Source of the DNA: Veillonella parvula DSM 2008
Lineage (GTDB): Bacteria > Bacillota > Negativicutes > Veillonellales > Veillonellaceae
Assembly (NCBI RefSeq): GCF_000024945.1
Contig: NC_013520.1
Coordinates: 644,501 to 708,500, forward strand
Length of the DNA stretch: 64,000 nt
Direction: 5' to 3'
Position numbers and translations under genes: made by a program. Position 1 is the stretch's first letter. Every line of letters starts with the position of its first letter. This document shows, one piece after another, positions 35,153 to 44,166 of this stretch. A model generated the notes under the pieces. The model saw nothing but the letters and a program-made list of their open reading frames with translations, had not been told where the DNA came from and searched no databases.

Positions 35153-36502
35153 ATGTTGCGAAAAGGATGGTTCCGGTGGCTAATTCCGGGTCTAAATATA
35201 AAACGTTGGCTTGCCCTATTTAGTTGTGGTGTAGGTCTTTTAATTATTGGTATTTCTTTGATTTTTAACTATCAATGGCTTGCGGTTCTTGAAGATATTG
35301 TACTTGCCTTTTCTTATAATATGACGGGCTTTTACAATTATAATGTACTCATTGCTGTAGGGGCTGTAGTATTATCGATTGGCGCTTTATTAATGCTCAT
35401 CGGTACGAGTAAAGTTATAAAAACGATTATTCGTGCGGTACTACCTAATCCTGACAGTAAGGTATCGGATATTATTTTTCAAAATATCCGACTCGATAAG
35501 GGGCCAAAAATTGTAGTCATCGGTGGGGGTACAGGCTTATCAAATTTATTGCGTGGTTTGAAATCACATACATCAAACCTATCTGCGATTGTAACAGTTG
35601 CTGATGATGGAGGTTCTTCTGGCCGCTTGCGAGAAGATTTTCAAATGATAGCACCTGGTGATTTAAGAAACTGTTTAGTATCACTAGCTGAACAAGAAGG
35701 GGTAATGGAGAACTTATTCCGTTACCGCTTCGAAGGGGAAAATGAGCTTTCTGGACACAGCTTTGGTAATCTCTTTATCACTGCTCTTGCTCAAGTTTAC
35801 GATGGAGATATTGAAGAAGCTCTTGAAGCGGCTAGTAAATTGTTGCGTGTCCGTGGTCGTGTAATTCCTTCCTCTACAGAGTTCATTAAATTGCGTGCAG
35901 AGATGACAGATGGCACTATTGTAGAAGGTGAAAGTAATATACCACACTCGGGTAAACGGATTCGTCATATCTATAGTGATCCAGCATTGCCTAAGCCAGA
36001 GGGGGCTGCATTACGTGCCATTGATGAAGCGGATGTGATTATTTTAGGTCCTGGTAGTTTATATACAAGCATTATCCCAAATTTACTAACTGATAAATTG
36101 GCCTCTCATGTACGTGCCAGTAAGGCTAATAAAATCTATATTGCTAATGTTATGACACAACCGGGTGAAACCACAGGCTACACATTAAATGACCATGTAG
36201 AGGCTTTAATTGCTCATGGCGGAGAAGGAATTATAGATACTGTTCTTGCCAATGATGGGCCGTTGCCAATTCAAATGGTTGAACAATATAGTGCTGTAGG
36301 ATCTGAACCATTGGTATTAGATACTAAAAAGTTACAAGACAAAGGAATCCGCACTATACGAGCTACCTTAATTAACCCTCAAAAACCAGCTGTTCACGAT
36401 CCTGAACGGTTAGGTAAAGTTATTATGGATATCATTCATGCTATGCAATCTAACACTGAACCGCATATCTTAGAATATTATCTTCAACGAGATGATCATT
36501 AA
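35153..36502 (+). CDS. yvcK: YvcK/GlmR-family gluconeogenesis factor with N-terminal membrane segments
   Basis: This 449-residue protein has two transmembrane helices (about 17-40 and 60-82), then the YvcK domain beginning VVIGGGTGLSNLLRGL near residue 120, with TVADDGGSSGRLRED, PGDLRNCL and LGPGSLYTSIIPNL. YvcK/GlmR binds UDP-sugars and links carbon metabolism to envelope synthesis in Firmicutes. The B. subtilis protein lacks the membrane segments; membrane-anchored forms are known in other lineages. The RBS is AGGGGGG. Confidence 0.93.
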   Translation: MLRKGWFRWLIPGLNIKRWLALFSCGVGLLIIGISLIFNYQWLAVLEDIVLAFSYNMTGFYNYNVLIAVGAVVLSIGALLMLIGTSKVIKTIIRAVLPNPDSKVSDIIFQNIRLDKGPKIVVIGGGTGLSNLLRGLKSHTSNLSAIVTVADDGGSSGRLREDFQMIAPGDLRNCLVSLAEQEGVMENLFRYRFEGENELSGHSFGNLFITALAQVYDGDIEEALEAASKLLRVRGRVIPSSTEFIKLRAEMTDGTIVEGESNIPHSGKRIRHIYSDPALPKPEGAALRAIDEADVIILGPGSLYTSIIPNLLTDKLASHVRASKANKIYIANVMTQPGETTGYTLNDHVEALIAHGGEGIIDTVLANDGPLPIQMVEQYSAVGSEPLVLDTKKLQDKGIRTIRATLINPQKPAVHDPERLGKVIMDIIHAMQSNTEPHILEYYLQRDDH

Positions 36503-36517
36503 TGAGAAGGGATGTCC

Positions 36518-37465
36518 ATGTCATTTGCAGAAGATGTAAAAAATGAATTATGCCAATATGAAGCCTCTAGTGATGCGGATGTGGCCATGAAAATTGAAGC
36601 GTCTTGCTTATTGCGTATGAGCGGATCTATCATTTTGGGGATGAAAGGTGCCGTTGGCATTCGTTTGGCTACGGCTAATAATGCAGTAGCTCGTCGGTTG
36701 CTTGGTATTTTGAAAAAGCAATACGAATTACCTACAAATGTATTAGTACGACAAGGTTTAAACCTGCGTAAAAAAAATATGTATACGCTCTCTGTGGAAC
36801 CTTCTATAGAGGGGAGACAGGCTTTAGAGGATCTCGCTTTATGGCCTGTAACCGAACAAATCCCTCGCAGTTGGCTCAAATCAATGGAAGCGCGCCGTGC
36901 CTTTTTAAGGGGAGCTTTTTTAGGAGGAGGCTCTGTTAATAAACCACAAAGTGATTACCATCTTGAGTTTATGACGGGAAACGAGATTTTTGCGAGAGAA
37001 ATTATCCATGTATTACGGCTTTTTCACATTCATGCAGGATTAACGGAGCGGAAGGAAGAGTATGTAGTATATCTTAAAGAAGGGGATGCAGTAACAAATT
37101 GTTTGCAAATCATGGGTGCTCAATCGGCGCTTATGGAATTTGAAAATGTGCGGATTATGAAAACCGTACGGAATCAAATTAATCGTCAAGTCAACTGTGA
37201 GACTGCAAATTTACAGAAGGTTGTGGATGCAGCAGTTCGTCAGGTAAAAGCAATCCGTATTATTGATAGAGAAATCGGCATTGAAGAATTACCAGAAAAG
37301 TTGCGCGTCGTTGCAAGACTTCGGTGGGAGAATCCTGAAGCGAGTTTAAAAGAACTTGAAGAGTTGATGGAGGGGAAACTATCTAAATCTGGAATTGGCC
37401 ATCGACTAAAGAAGATTGAAGCATTAGCACTTACGTATGACCCGTTGGGGCTCGAAGAAGTATAG
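36518..37465 (+). CDS. whiA: DNA-binding regulator WhiA
   Basis: GAGAAGG (36504-36510) fits ATG 36518 (315 residues, MSFAEDVKNELC); ATG 36512 is too close. The N-terminal LAGLIDADG-type domain (about 1-200, with RAFLRGAFLGGGSVN) and C-terminal helix-turn-helix (about 225-310, with RWENPEASLKELEELM and SGIGHRLKKIE) match WhiA. It influences cell division and envelope processes in Gram-positive bacteria. It is third in the rapZ-yvcK-whiA set. Confidence 0.95.
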   Translation: MSFAEDVKNELCQYEASSDADVAMKIEASCLLRMSGSIILGMKGAVGIRLATANNAVARRLLGILKKQYELPTNVLVRQGLNLRKKNMYTLSVEPSIEGRQALEDLALWPVTEQIPRSWLKSMEARRAFLRGAFLGGGSVNKPQSDYHLEFMTGNEIFAREIIHVLRLFHIHAGLTERKEEYVVYLKEGDAVTNCLQIMGAQSALMEFENVRIMKTVRNQINRQVNCETANLQKVVDAAVRQVKAIRIIDREIGIEELPEKLRVVARLRWENPEASLKELEELMEGKLSKSGIGHRLKKIEALALTYDPLGLEEV

Positions 37466-37477
37466 AGGTAATAATAT

Positions 37478-40400
37478 ATGTTTTCCTATAAATCAAGATA
37501 TTGTGTAGCTGCGGCTATGGCTGCCATGGCTGCCCTTACAGGCCATGTAGAAGCTCGTGATATAGATTTACAATCAATTGGATATTTTCAGTTTTCTCCG
37601 TTGCCACCATCGTTGGTGTCTCAAACGGATACATTGCTCCTATCGGATAGTCCTGAATATGTAGGACCTGTAGGAGGTACGTTAAGTGCAGGTACAATTA
37701 ATGGCAATGGTCGTATCTATTTCTATCATGTAAATGAAATGGATTTACCTCACAAGATTGCTATCGTCTTAGAAAACCAAACGGCTTATCCAACTTCAGT
37801 ACATGTCATGAGACAATTAAAATCTGTAGCTACACCTGATTATTTTGCAGCAGGTCGTGATTTGTCTCGAAAGGATTTGGAGCAACCTCTTAATGAAAGC
37901 CCAGATGCAAGACCATTATATTCTCTTAGCATCCCACCACAAGGGCGCCAATTAATCTTTAGTGACTTAGAAAATACACCGGTAAATCGAGATGCATTAT
38001 TTACGGGTATTGTAGATATTAAAACAGAAGGGCCTATATTTGCGCGTGTCATGATGTTGCCTATGGGGATGGACCCTGTAGATGCATCACATTGGGTGAA
38101 AAACCTTCCTATTGATGAAATACAATTACGCGGTACTTATACTGGTGCTAAGCGTAATATGGAGGTTACTACACCATTCGATACCTCTTTAGGTGGTGCC
38201 TTTGTAGAAATTGGTAATGACCGAGAAGATACGTTTATTAATGGTGTAGACGAAATGCAAAATAAAGCATTTGTTCGAGATCGTGGTAACTATGGGGTAT
38301 CGTATACGTTAAAAATTCCTACAAAGGGGAATGAACCGTTTAGACTGTATTTTAACCCTCTTGGGGGACCTTATTCTGGTTCCTTTATGGTAAAAGCATT
38401 GCATCAACAAGGTGCTAGACGGGGACAGACTGATACACGAACTTATCACATTGGTGGTGAAGATGGTATTTCCGCATTAGGGGAAGGTACTATATTAGAT
38501 AGTCGTCTATTAGGGAATTATAATGCGGGCGATTTATTAACATTAAACTTTATGCCAGCTGGTGCATCGAATTTGCCAATTCGTTTCTTGTTGATTCCTG
38601 AATCTCTTGCAAATCCACAAAAACATCAAACTATTGCTGTTAATGTACCAAAAGATGTTAAAGATATTTTAGGGAACCCAACTCAAGGGGGAACACAAAT
38701 ACCTGTAGGACCTGTAGGTGGTAAAGATGGAGATAAAGGGTCCGTAGATACTAAAAAATCTACTGTTGAAAGTCCAGCTAAACGGGCAGAAACAATTGCT
38801 CATGAAGAAACTAAAAAGTTAAGCGATAAAGCTGCAGCAGATGTAAAAAAAGAAGCACAACTTAAAAAGGCAAAAGATGAGAAAGAAGCATTAGCTCGTA
38901 AAAAAGCTGAAGAGGCTCGACTAGCTGCAGAAAAAGCCGAAATGTTGCGAAAGGCTGCAGAGGCCAAGCATGCTGAAATTGAGCGCAAGATGGCTGAAAA
39001 AGCCGAAGCAGAGCGTAAAGCAGAGGAAGCTCGCAAGGCGGAAGCGGCTCGTAAAGCTGAAATGGCACGTATCGAGGCAGCGAGAAAAGCGGAAGCAGAT
39101 CGGCTAGAGGCGGCTCGTAAAGCAGAAGAAGCTCGACTAGCAGCGGAAGCAAAACGTCTTGAAGAAGAACGTAGAATTGAAGCTGCTCGTATTGAGGCCG
39201 CACGCAAAGCGGAGGAAGAAAGAAAAGCGGCCGAAGCTAAGGCGCGCTTTGAAGCGCAACGAGCAGCAGAAAAAGCTGCTTTAGAGGCCAAAAAGGCCGA
39301 AGAGGAACGCTTGGCTGCTGAGGCTAGAGTTCGTTTAGAAGCACAACGTAAAGCTGAGCAGGAAGCATTGGAAGCAAGACGTGCCGAAGAAGCTCGTAAA
39401 GCAGCAGAAGCGAAAGCTGCTTTAGAAGCACAACGTGCTGCTGAGCAAGCCGCTCTTGAAGCGAAGCGCCAAGAAGACGCTCGTAGAGCGGCAGAGGCTA
39501 AGGCTGCTTTGGAAGCACAACAAATGGAAGCAGCAAGAAAAGCAGAAGAGGCTCGTCGTGCGGAGGAAGCGCGTAGAGCAGAAGAAGCTCGAATTGAAGC
39601 GGAACGTAAAGCTGAGGCCGCTCGCGTAGCAGCAGAAGCAAAACGAGCAGAGGAAGCACGCAAAGCTGAAGCTGCGAGAATTGAAGCGGCGCGTAAAGCT
39701 GAACAAGCTCGTTTAGAAGCAGAAGCACGTAGAGCAGAAGAAGCTCGGAAAGCAGAAGCAGCTAGACTTGAGGCACAACGTAGAGCTGAACAGGAACGAC
39801 TCGAAGCAGCGCGCCGTGCCGAAGAAGCTCGCATTGCTGCAGAGGCTAAACGTGCCGAAGAAGTGCGTAGAGCCGAAGAAGCTCGTCGCATAGAAGAAGC
39901 AAGACGTGCCGAAGAGGCTCGTAAAGAAGAGGCGGCTCGCATAGCGGCGGAAGCTCGTAAGGCAGAGCAAGAGCGACTTGCTGCAGAACGAGCTGAAGCA
40001 GAACGTCAAGCAGCCGAGGCACGACGCCTTGCTGAGGAACGATATAAAGCGCAACTAGAGGCAGAACGTAAAGCTGAAGCTGCCCGTCAACAAGCGTTGG
40101 CTCAAGCTGAAATAGAGCGTAAAGCAAAAGAGCGTGCTGAAGCGATTCAACGTGTTCGAGATCAACAAGAAAGCGCTCGTCGTCGTGCAGAACTTGCCCG
40201 TCAACAACTTGAAGCCGAACGTAAGGCTGCTCAAGCATCTAAGAGGACTCCTTCCTTCAGTGAACTTGATGATATTCATGGGGATACATCAAATGTAACT
40301 ATTCCAAATGCTGTATCCATTGATGAGTTAACAAAACCTAGACCGACTGCATCTCAAAATACACGTCGTCGTGAGCAACGTCAACCTCAATTGTCGCCAA

Positions 40401-40525
40401 ATCAGCAATATGTGCAGATAAATCCTGTAGCGAATGAGCCGCAACAAGATCAAATGCCATATACTCCACAAAATGAACAGCAAAATGATGAAGAAAACCC
40501 ACCAAGATTATATCCATTAGGTTAA
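37478..40525 (+). CDS. Secreted protein with very long Ala/Glu/Lys/Arg helix (TolA-like composition), function unknown
   Basis: This is a 1015-residue protein starting 12 nt after whiA. The signal peptide ends near GHVEARD. Residues about 30-400 form a beta-rich domain with no family I can name; it has patterns such as YVGPVGGTLSAGTINGNGRI and NPLGGPYSGSFMVKALHQQG. Residues about 437-921 are an unbroken Ala/Glu/Lys/Arg tract with repeats like EARKAEAARIEAARKAE. It would form a single helix or coiled coil roughly 70 nm long if fully extended (0.15 nm per residue). The end (about 922-1015) is Pro/Gln/Asn-rich. The helix resembles TolA domain II in composition only; there is no N-terminal TolA anchor or recognised C-terminal TolA domain. 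Confidence 0.8.
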   Translation: MFSYKSRYCVAAAMAAMAALTGHVEARDIDLQSIGYFQFSPLPPSLVSQTDTLLLSDSPEYVGPVGGTLSAGTINGNGRIYFYHVNEMDLPHKIAIVLENQTAYPTSVHVMRQLKSVATPDYFAAGRDLSRKDLEQPLNESPDARPLYSLSIPPQGRQLIFSDLENTPVNRDALFTGIVDIKTEGPIFARVMMLPMGMDPVDASHWVKNLPIDEIQLRGTYTGAKRNMEVTTPFDTSLGGAFVEIGNDREDTFINGVDEMQNKAFVRDRGNYGVSYTLKIPTKGNEPFRLYFNPLGGPYSGSFMVKALHQQGARRGQTDTRTYHIGGEDGISALGEGTILDSRLLGNYNAGDLLTLNFMPAGASNLPIRFLLIPESLANPQKHQTIAVNVPKDVKDILGNPTQGGTQIPVGPVGGKDGDKGSVDTKKSTVESPAKRAETIAHEETKKLSDKAAADVKKEAQLKKAKDEKEALARKKAEEARLAAEKAEMLRKAAEAKHAEIERKMAEKAEAERKAEEARKAEAARKAEMARIEAARKAEADRLEAARKAEEARLAAEAKRLEEERRIEAARIEAARKAEEERKAAEAKARFEAQRAAEKAALEAKKAEEERLAAEARVRLEAQRKAEQEALEARRAEEARKAAEAKAALEAQRAAEQAALEAKRQEDARRAAEAKAALEAQQMEAARKAEEARRAEEARRAEEARIEAERKAEAARVAAEAKRAEEARKAEAARIEAARKAEQARLEAEARRAEEARKAEAARLEAQRRAEQERLEAARRAEEARIAAEAKRAEEVRRAEEARRIEEARRAEEARKEEAARIAAEARKAEQERLAAERAEAERQAAEARRLAEERYKAQLEAERKAEAARQQALAQAEIERKAKERAEAIQRVRDQQESARRRAELARQQLEAERKAAQASKRTPSFSELDDIHGDTSNVTIPNAVSIDELTKPRPTASQNTRRREQRQPQLSPNQQYVQINPVANEPQQDQMPYTPQNEQQNDEENPPRLYPLG

Positions 40526-40602
40526 GACCCTTAATTTCTAAAAAAGAAATTTTAGATTAAAGTTTAAGATATAGAAGTGGATTAATAGCTGTTTAAATAT
40601 AG

Positions 40603-40640
40603 AGAGGACAAGCAATTTTATATGCTTGTCCTCTTTTTAA
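40603..40640 (+). terminator. Terminator after the long helical protein
   Basis: AGAGGACAAGCA (40603-40614) pairs perfectly with TGCTTGTCCTCT (40623-40634), followed by TTTT. Confidence 0.93.
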
Positions 40641-40666
40641 AATCCATATGAATTTTGTGTTTTACA

Positions 40667-40695
40667 TTGACTTTCAAAGGTGGATTCAGTACAAT
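40667..40695 (+). promoter_or_regulatory. pyr operon promoter
   Basis: TTGACT (40667-40672), 17 bp, TACAAT (40690-40695). Transcription would start near 40702, just ahead of the attenuator. Confidence 0.85.
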
Positions 40696-40707
40696 AAATA
40701 AAGAAAA

Positions 40708-40856
40708 TGCATATATGGTACGAGAGACCATTGCATAATACAATACCTTTTAATTTAGTCCAGAGAGGCTGAGAAAGGAATATAGTTGAAGTGCCCATAG
40801 GGGCTTCTTTGTGCAAACTATTTGACCTTTTGCCCTGGGCAAAAGGTCTTTTTTGT
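40708..40856 (+). promoter_or_regulatory. PyrR-type transcription attenuator
   Basis: The leader holds the three mutually exclusive elements of PyrR control. The PyrR-binding loop has CCTTT (40746-40750) and AAAGG (40774-40778) closing a stem with the conserved AGTCCAGAGAGGCTGAGA. The antiterminator would pair AAAGG and ATAGTT (40782-40787) with AACTAT (40816-40821) and CCTTT (40826-40830). The terminator is GACCTTTTGCCC (40824-40835) with GGGCAAAAGGTC (40837-40848) and a T-run. With UMP, PyrR should stabilise the binding loop and cause termination. The stretch at 40708-40738 forms a further hairpin of unclear role. Confidence 0.92.
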
Positions 40857-40877
40857 TACGTGAGTTAGGAGGAAATC

Positions 40878-41828
40878 ATGGGACAAGTTAGCCTAAAAGG
40901 CAAAGATTTATTGGGTTTGCAAAATGTGTCACCTGAAGAAATCAAATTGATTTTAGATGTGGCAAAGAAAATGAAGAAAATCGTTCTTTCTGATGACAAG
41001 AAGGTTCCACTATTAAAGGGAAAATCCATTATCAACCTTTTTATGGAACCAAGTACTCGTACTCGTAGTTCCTTTGAGTTAGCCGGAAAATATTTAGGGG
41101 CTGACGTAATCAATCTTTCTCCTAGTGGATCTTCCATGGGTAAAGGTGAAAGCTTCCGCGATACATTATTAACTATGTCCTACATGGGTACAGATGCTAT
41201 CGTAATGCGCCACAGCGCAGAAGGTGCACCTTTATACGCTACGAAAGCCGTAGATCCGATTATCATTAACGCAGGTGATGGCGCTCATGAGCATCCAACA
41301 CAAGCATTACTAGACATGTATTCTATCTTAGAGAAAAAGGAATCTATTGAAGGATTAAAGGTGGTTATCCTTGGCGATATAATGCATAGTCGCGTAGCAC
41401 GCTCTAACATTTATGGACTTACAAAAATGGGGGCTGATGTACATCTGGCTGGTCCTCGTACAATGGTATATCCAGAACTTGAAAAATTAGGTGTTACCGT
41501 ACACCACGATATTCGTGAAGCCGTTGTTGATGCAGATGTTGTAAACGTACTTCGCATTCAATTAGAACGCATTCACTCTGCACTATATCCTACAAACAGA
41601 GAATATGCACGTATCTTTGGTATTAATAACGATGTATTGAAATTAGCTAAAGACGATGTAATGGTCATGCATCCAGGTCCAATGAACCGTGGTCTAGAAA
41701 TCGCACCAGATGTGGCGTATTCTGATCAATCAGTAATTCAAGAACAAGTGCGTAATGGCGTAGCTATACGTATGGCTGTATTGTACTTAACTATTATCGG
41801 AGGTGACGGTAGTGAGCTTGCTTATTAA
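40878..41828 (+). CDS. pyrB: Aspartate carbamoyltransferase catalytic subunit PyrB
   Basis: PyrB forms carbamoyl aspartate, the first committed step of pyrimidine synthesis. The 316-residue protein has the carbamoyl-phosphate motif FMEPSTRTRSSFELAGKYLGA, HPTQALLDM, and the C-terminal VMHPGPMNRGLEI. No pyrI regulatory subunit is present, in line with Firmicutes-type enzymes. AGGAGG precedes the ATG. The end overlaps pyrC by 17 nt. Confidence 0.97.
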   Translation: MGQVSLKGKDLLGLQNVSPEEIKLILDVAKKMKKIVLSDDKKVPLLKGKSIINLFMEPSTRTRSSFELAGKYLGADVINLSPSGSSMGKGESFRDTLLTMSYMGTDAIVMRHSAEGAPLYATKAVDPIIINAGDGAHEHPTQALLDMYSILEKKESIEGLKVVILGDIMHSRVARSNIYGLTKMGADVHLAGPRTMVYPELEKLGVTVHHDIREAVVDADVVNVLRIQLERIHSALYPTNREYARIFGINNDVLKLAKDDVMVMHPGPMNRGLEIAPDVAYSDQSVIQEQVRNGVAIRMAVLYLTIIGGDGSELAY

Positions 41829-43098
41829 AAATGGTACGGTAGTAAATCCGGCGAAAAAACAAAACGAAGTAGCAGACATTCTCGTAAAAGATGGTAAAAT
41901 TGCAGCCATCGGTCAAAACTTAAATGCTGAAGGTGCTGAGATATATGATGCAACAGGTCTTATTGTAGCACCAGGCCTTATCGATATTCACACACATTTG
42001 CGTGAGCCAGGTCAAGAAGCGAAAGAAGATTTCCACTCCGGTACACAAGCCGCTGCTGCAGGTGGTTTCACACGTGTTGTAACTATGGCTAATACAAATC
42101 CTGTGGTAGATAATGCTGCGCTCGTAAGAGGGTTGCAAAAGCAAGCCGAACTTACTGGTGTTGTTAAGGTAGAATTTATTGGTGCTGTATCAAAAGGTCT
42201 TGAAGGTAAGGAACTTGTTGAAATGGGGGATATGGCAGAAGCTGGTGTAGTAGCTTTCTCCGATGATGGCCACTATGTAGAAAATGCTGCATTTATGCGT
42301 CGTGCTTTAGAATACTCGTCCATGTTTAATAAGATGGTTATCGACCATGCAGAAGATATTACATTGACTAAAAATGGCCATATGCATGAAGGTATTGTTT
42401 CTTATGAATTAGGTGTTATTGGTCGTCCTGCAGTAGCTGAAGATTTGGCTGTTGCTCGTGATATCTTGTTATCTGAAATGACAGGTGGTCATATCCATAT
42501 TGCTCACGTAAGTAGTAAAAATACTGTAGATATGGTGCGCCGTGCGAAGGCTAAAGGCCTTAATGTAACCTGTGAAGTTACAAGCCAACATTTGTCTTTC
42601 ACAGATGAATACCTACGCGAATATAATCCAGCATTTAAAATGGCTCCTCCAATTCGCTCAGAAGATCATCGCCAAGCATTATTAGAAGGCTTGAAAGATG
42701 GCACAATCGATGCGATTATTACAGACCATGCACCACATGCATACGAAGAAAAAGACCATGAATTCTGCTGTGCACCAAATGGTTTCAGTGGCCTCGAAAC
42801 ATCTTTGGCAGCGGTTATTACAAATGCATATAGTCCTGATAAACTTAGCATTGATCAAGTTGTGTACTATATGAGTACTCGACCAGCTGAGTTGATGCAC
42901 CTTGATGCAGGTGTTCTTGAAGTTGGTAAGCCAGCGGATATTACTGTATTCTCTACAACTGAAAAGTGGACAGTAGATAGAAATAAATTTTATACAAAAG
43001 GTAAAGTTAGCCCATTTGATGGTATGACTGTTACAGGTAAAGCTAAACTCACAGTAGTTGATGGCAAAATTGTTATGAAGGAGGGCGTAGTCTTATAA
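41812..43098 (+). CDS. pyrC: Dihydroorotase PyrC
   Basis: The RBS GGAGGTG (41799-41805) within pyrB sets the start at GTG 41812 (428 residues, MSLLIKNGTVVNP) rather than GTG 41803. The zinc motif DIHTHLREPGQEAKEDF, NTNPV and ITDHAPHAYEEKDHEF identify a class I dihydroorotase of the amidohydrolase family. It converts carbamoyl aspartate to dihydroorotate. It overlaps carA by one base. Confidence 0.96.
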   Translation: MSLLIKNGTVVNPAKKQNEVADILVKDGKIAAIGQNLNAEGAEIYDATGLIVAPGLIDIHTHLREPGQEAKEDFHSGTQAAAAGGFTRVVTMANTNPVVDNAALVRGLQKQAELTGVVKVEFIGAVSKGLEGKELVEMGDMAEAGVVAFSDDGHYVENAAFMRRALEYSSMFNKMVIDHAEDITLTKNGHMHEGIVSYELGVIGRPAVAEDLAVARDILLSEMTGGHIHIAHVSSKNTVDMVRRAKAKGLNVTCEVTSQHLSFTDEYLREYNPAFKMAPPIRSEDHRQALLEGLKDGTIDAIITDHAPHAYEEKDHEFCCAPNGFSGLETSLAAVITNAYSPDKLSIDQVVYYMSTRPAELMHLDAGVLEVGKPADITVFSTTEKWTVDRNKFYTKGKVSPFDGMTVTGKAKLTVVDGKIVMKEGVVL

Positions 43099-44165
43099 TG
43101 AAAGGCAAGTTAGTTCTTGAAGATGGTTCCGTGTTTGAAGGTTCCTTATTAGGTGGCGCCCCAACGGTAGGTGAAGTTGTATTTAACACAGGTATGACCG
43201 GGTATCAAGAAATCTTGACTGACCCATCCTATGCGGATCAAATTATTACATTAACCTATCCTTTAATTGGTAATTATGGTACTTTAAATTCTATCACTCA
43301 AGGTCCTAAGCCATATTGTAAAGGTTTTATTGTAGGTGAACTGTGTGACTTTCCATCTAACTGGCAAAATGAGGGGTTATTTAGTGAGTATCTTCGTTTG
43401 CACGGCATCCCTTGCCTTTATGATGTAGATACACGTGCGATTACACGTGTTCTTCGTAACCATGGTGTAATGAAGGGCGTACTCGTACGCTCTGATTACC
43501 CTATGGAGGATATTCAAAAATTGTTTAAACAAGACTTGCCAACAGATCAAGTTATGCGTGTAACTACAAAATGGCAAGGTATGCGTGGCGATAAAAATGC
43601 TGAATTCCACGTAGCGGTAATGGATTATGGTGTAAAGGAAAATATCCTTCGCTCTCTAGAAGCTGCAGGCTGTCGTCTTACTGTATTTCCTGCAGATGCT
43701 AAGGCCGAAGATGTGTTGGCAGCAAATCCAGATGGTATTTTTTTATCTAATGGCCCTGGAGACCCTCAAGATCTTGGCTATGCAGTAGAAGAAGTAAAGA
43801 AAATGTTTGGTAAGAAACCAATCTTTGGTATCTGTATGGGGCATCAAGTATTGGCACAAGCTTATGGTGGTACCACATTCAAATTGAAATTTGGTCACCG
43901 TGGTTCTAACCATCCTGTACAAGATTTACGTACTGGTCGGGTATATATTACATCTCAAAACCATGGCTATGCGGTAGATGATACTTCTTTGCCAGATTTC
44001 GTAGAAATTACACATCGTAGTGTAAATGATGGTACCGTAGAAGGTATGCGTCATAAAGAATTGCCAATCTTCTCCGTACAATACCATCCAGAAGCATCCC
44101 CAGGACCTACTGATAACCTATATTTATTTGACGAATTTGAAGACTTAATGAGAAAGGGAAAATAA
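43098..44165 (+). CDS. carA: Carbamoyl-phosphate synthase small (glutaminase) subunit CarA
   Basis: This 355-residue protein has the N-terminal CarA domain ([30 protein letters not shown]) and a class I glutamine amidotransferase domain with catalytic Cys246 in GICMGHQ and His in [11 protein letters not shown]. It supplies ammonia to CarB. Its place under PyrR control shows that this synthase serves pyrimidines; supply to arginine cannot be judged here. Confidence 0.97.
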   Translation: MKGKLVLEDGSVFEGSLLGGAPTVGEVVFNTGMTGYQEILTDPSYADQIITLTYPLIGNYGTLNSITQGPKPYCKGFIVGELCDFPSNWQNEGLFSEYLRLHGIPCLYDVDTRAITRVLRNHGVMKGVLVRSDYPMEDIQKLFKQDLPTDQVMRVTTKWQGMRGDKNAEFHVAVMDYGVKENILRSLEAAGCRLTVFPADAKAEDVLAANPDGIFLSNGPGDPQDLGYAVEEVKKMFGKKPIFGICMGHQVLAQAYGGTTFKLKFGHRGSNHPVQDLRTGRVYITSQNHGYAVDDTSLPDFVEITHRSVNDGTVEGMRHKELPIFSVQYHPEASPGPTDNLYLFDEFEDLMRKGK

Positions 44166-44166
44166 T

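Noticed and set aside
38800-39942. A 380-codon open frame on the minus strand
   Set aside because: It mirrors the Ala/Glu/Lys/Arg repeat of the + gene; its Ala/Ser-rich product is a by-product of codon composition, with no RBS or family match.
40708-40856. A riboswitch for a metabolite upstream of pyrB
   Set aside because: The sequence AGTCCAGAGAGGCT and the three-way pairing identify a protein-dependent PyrR attenuator instead.
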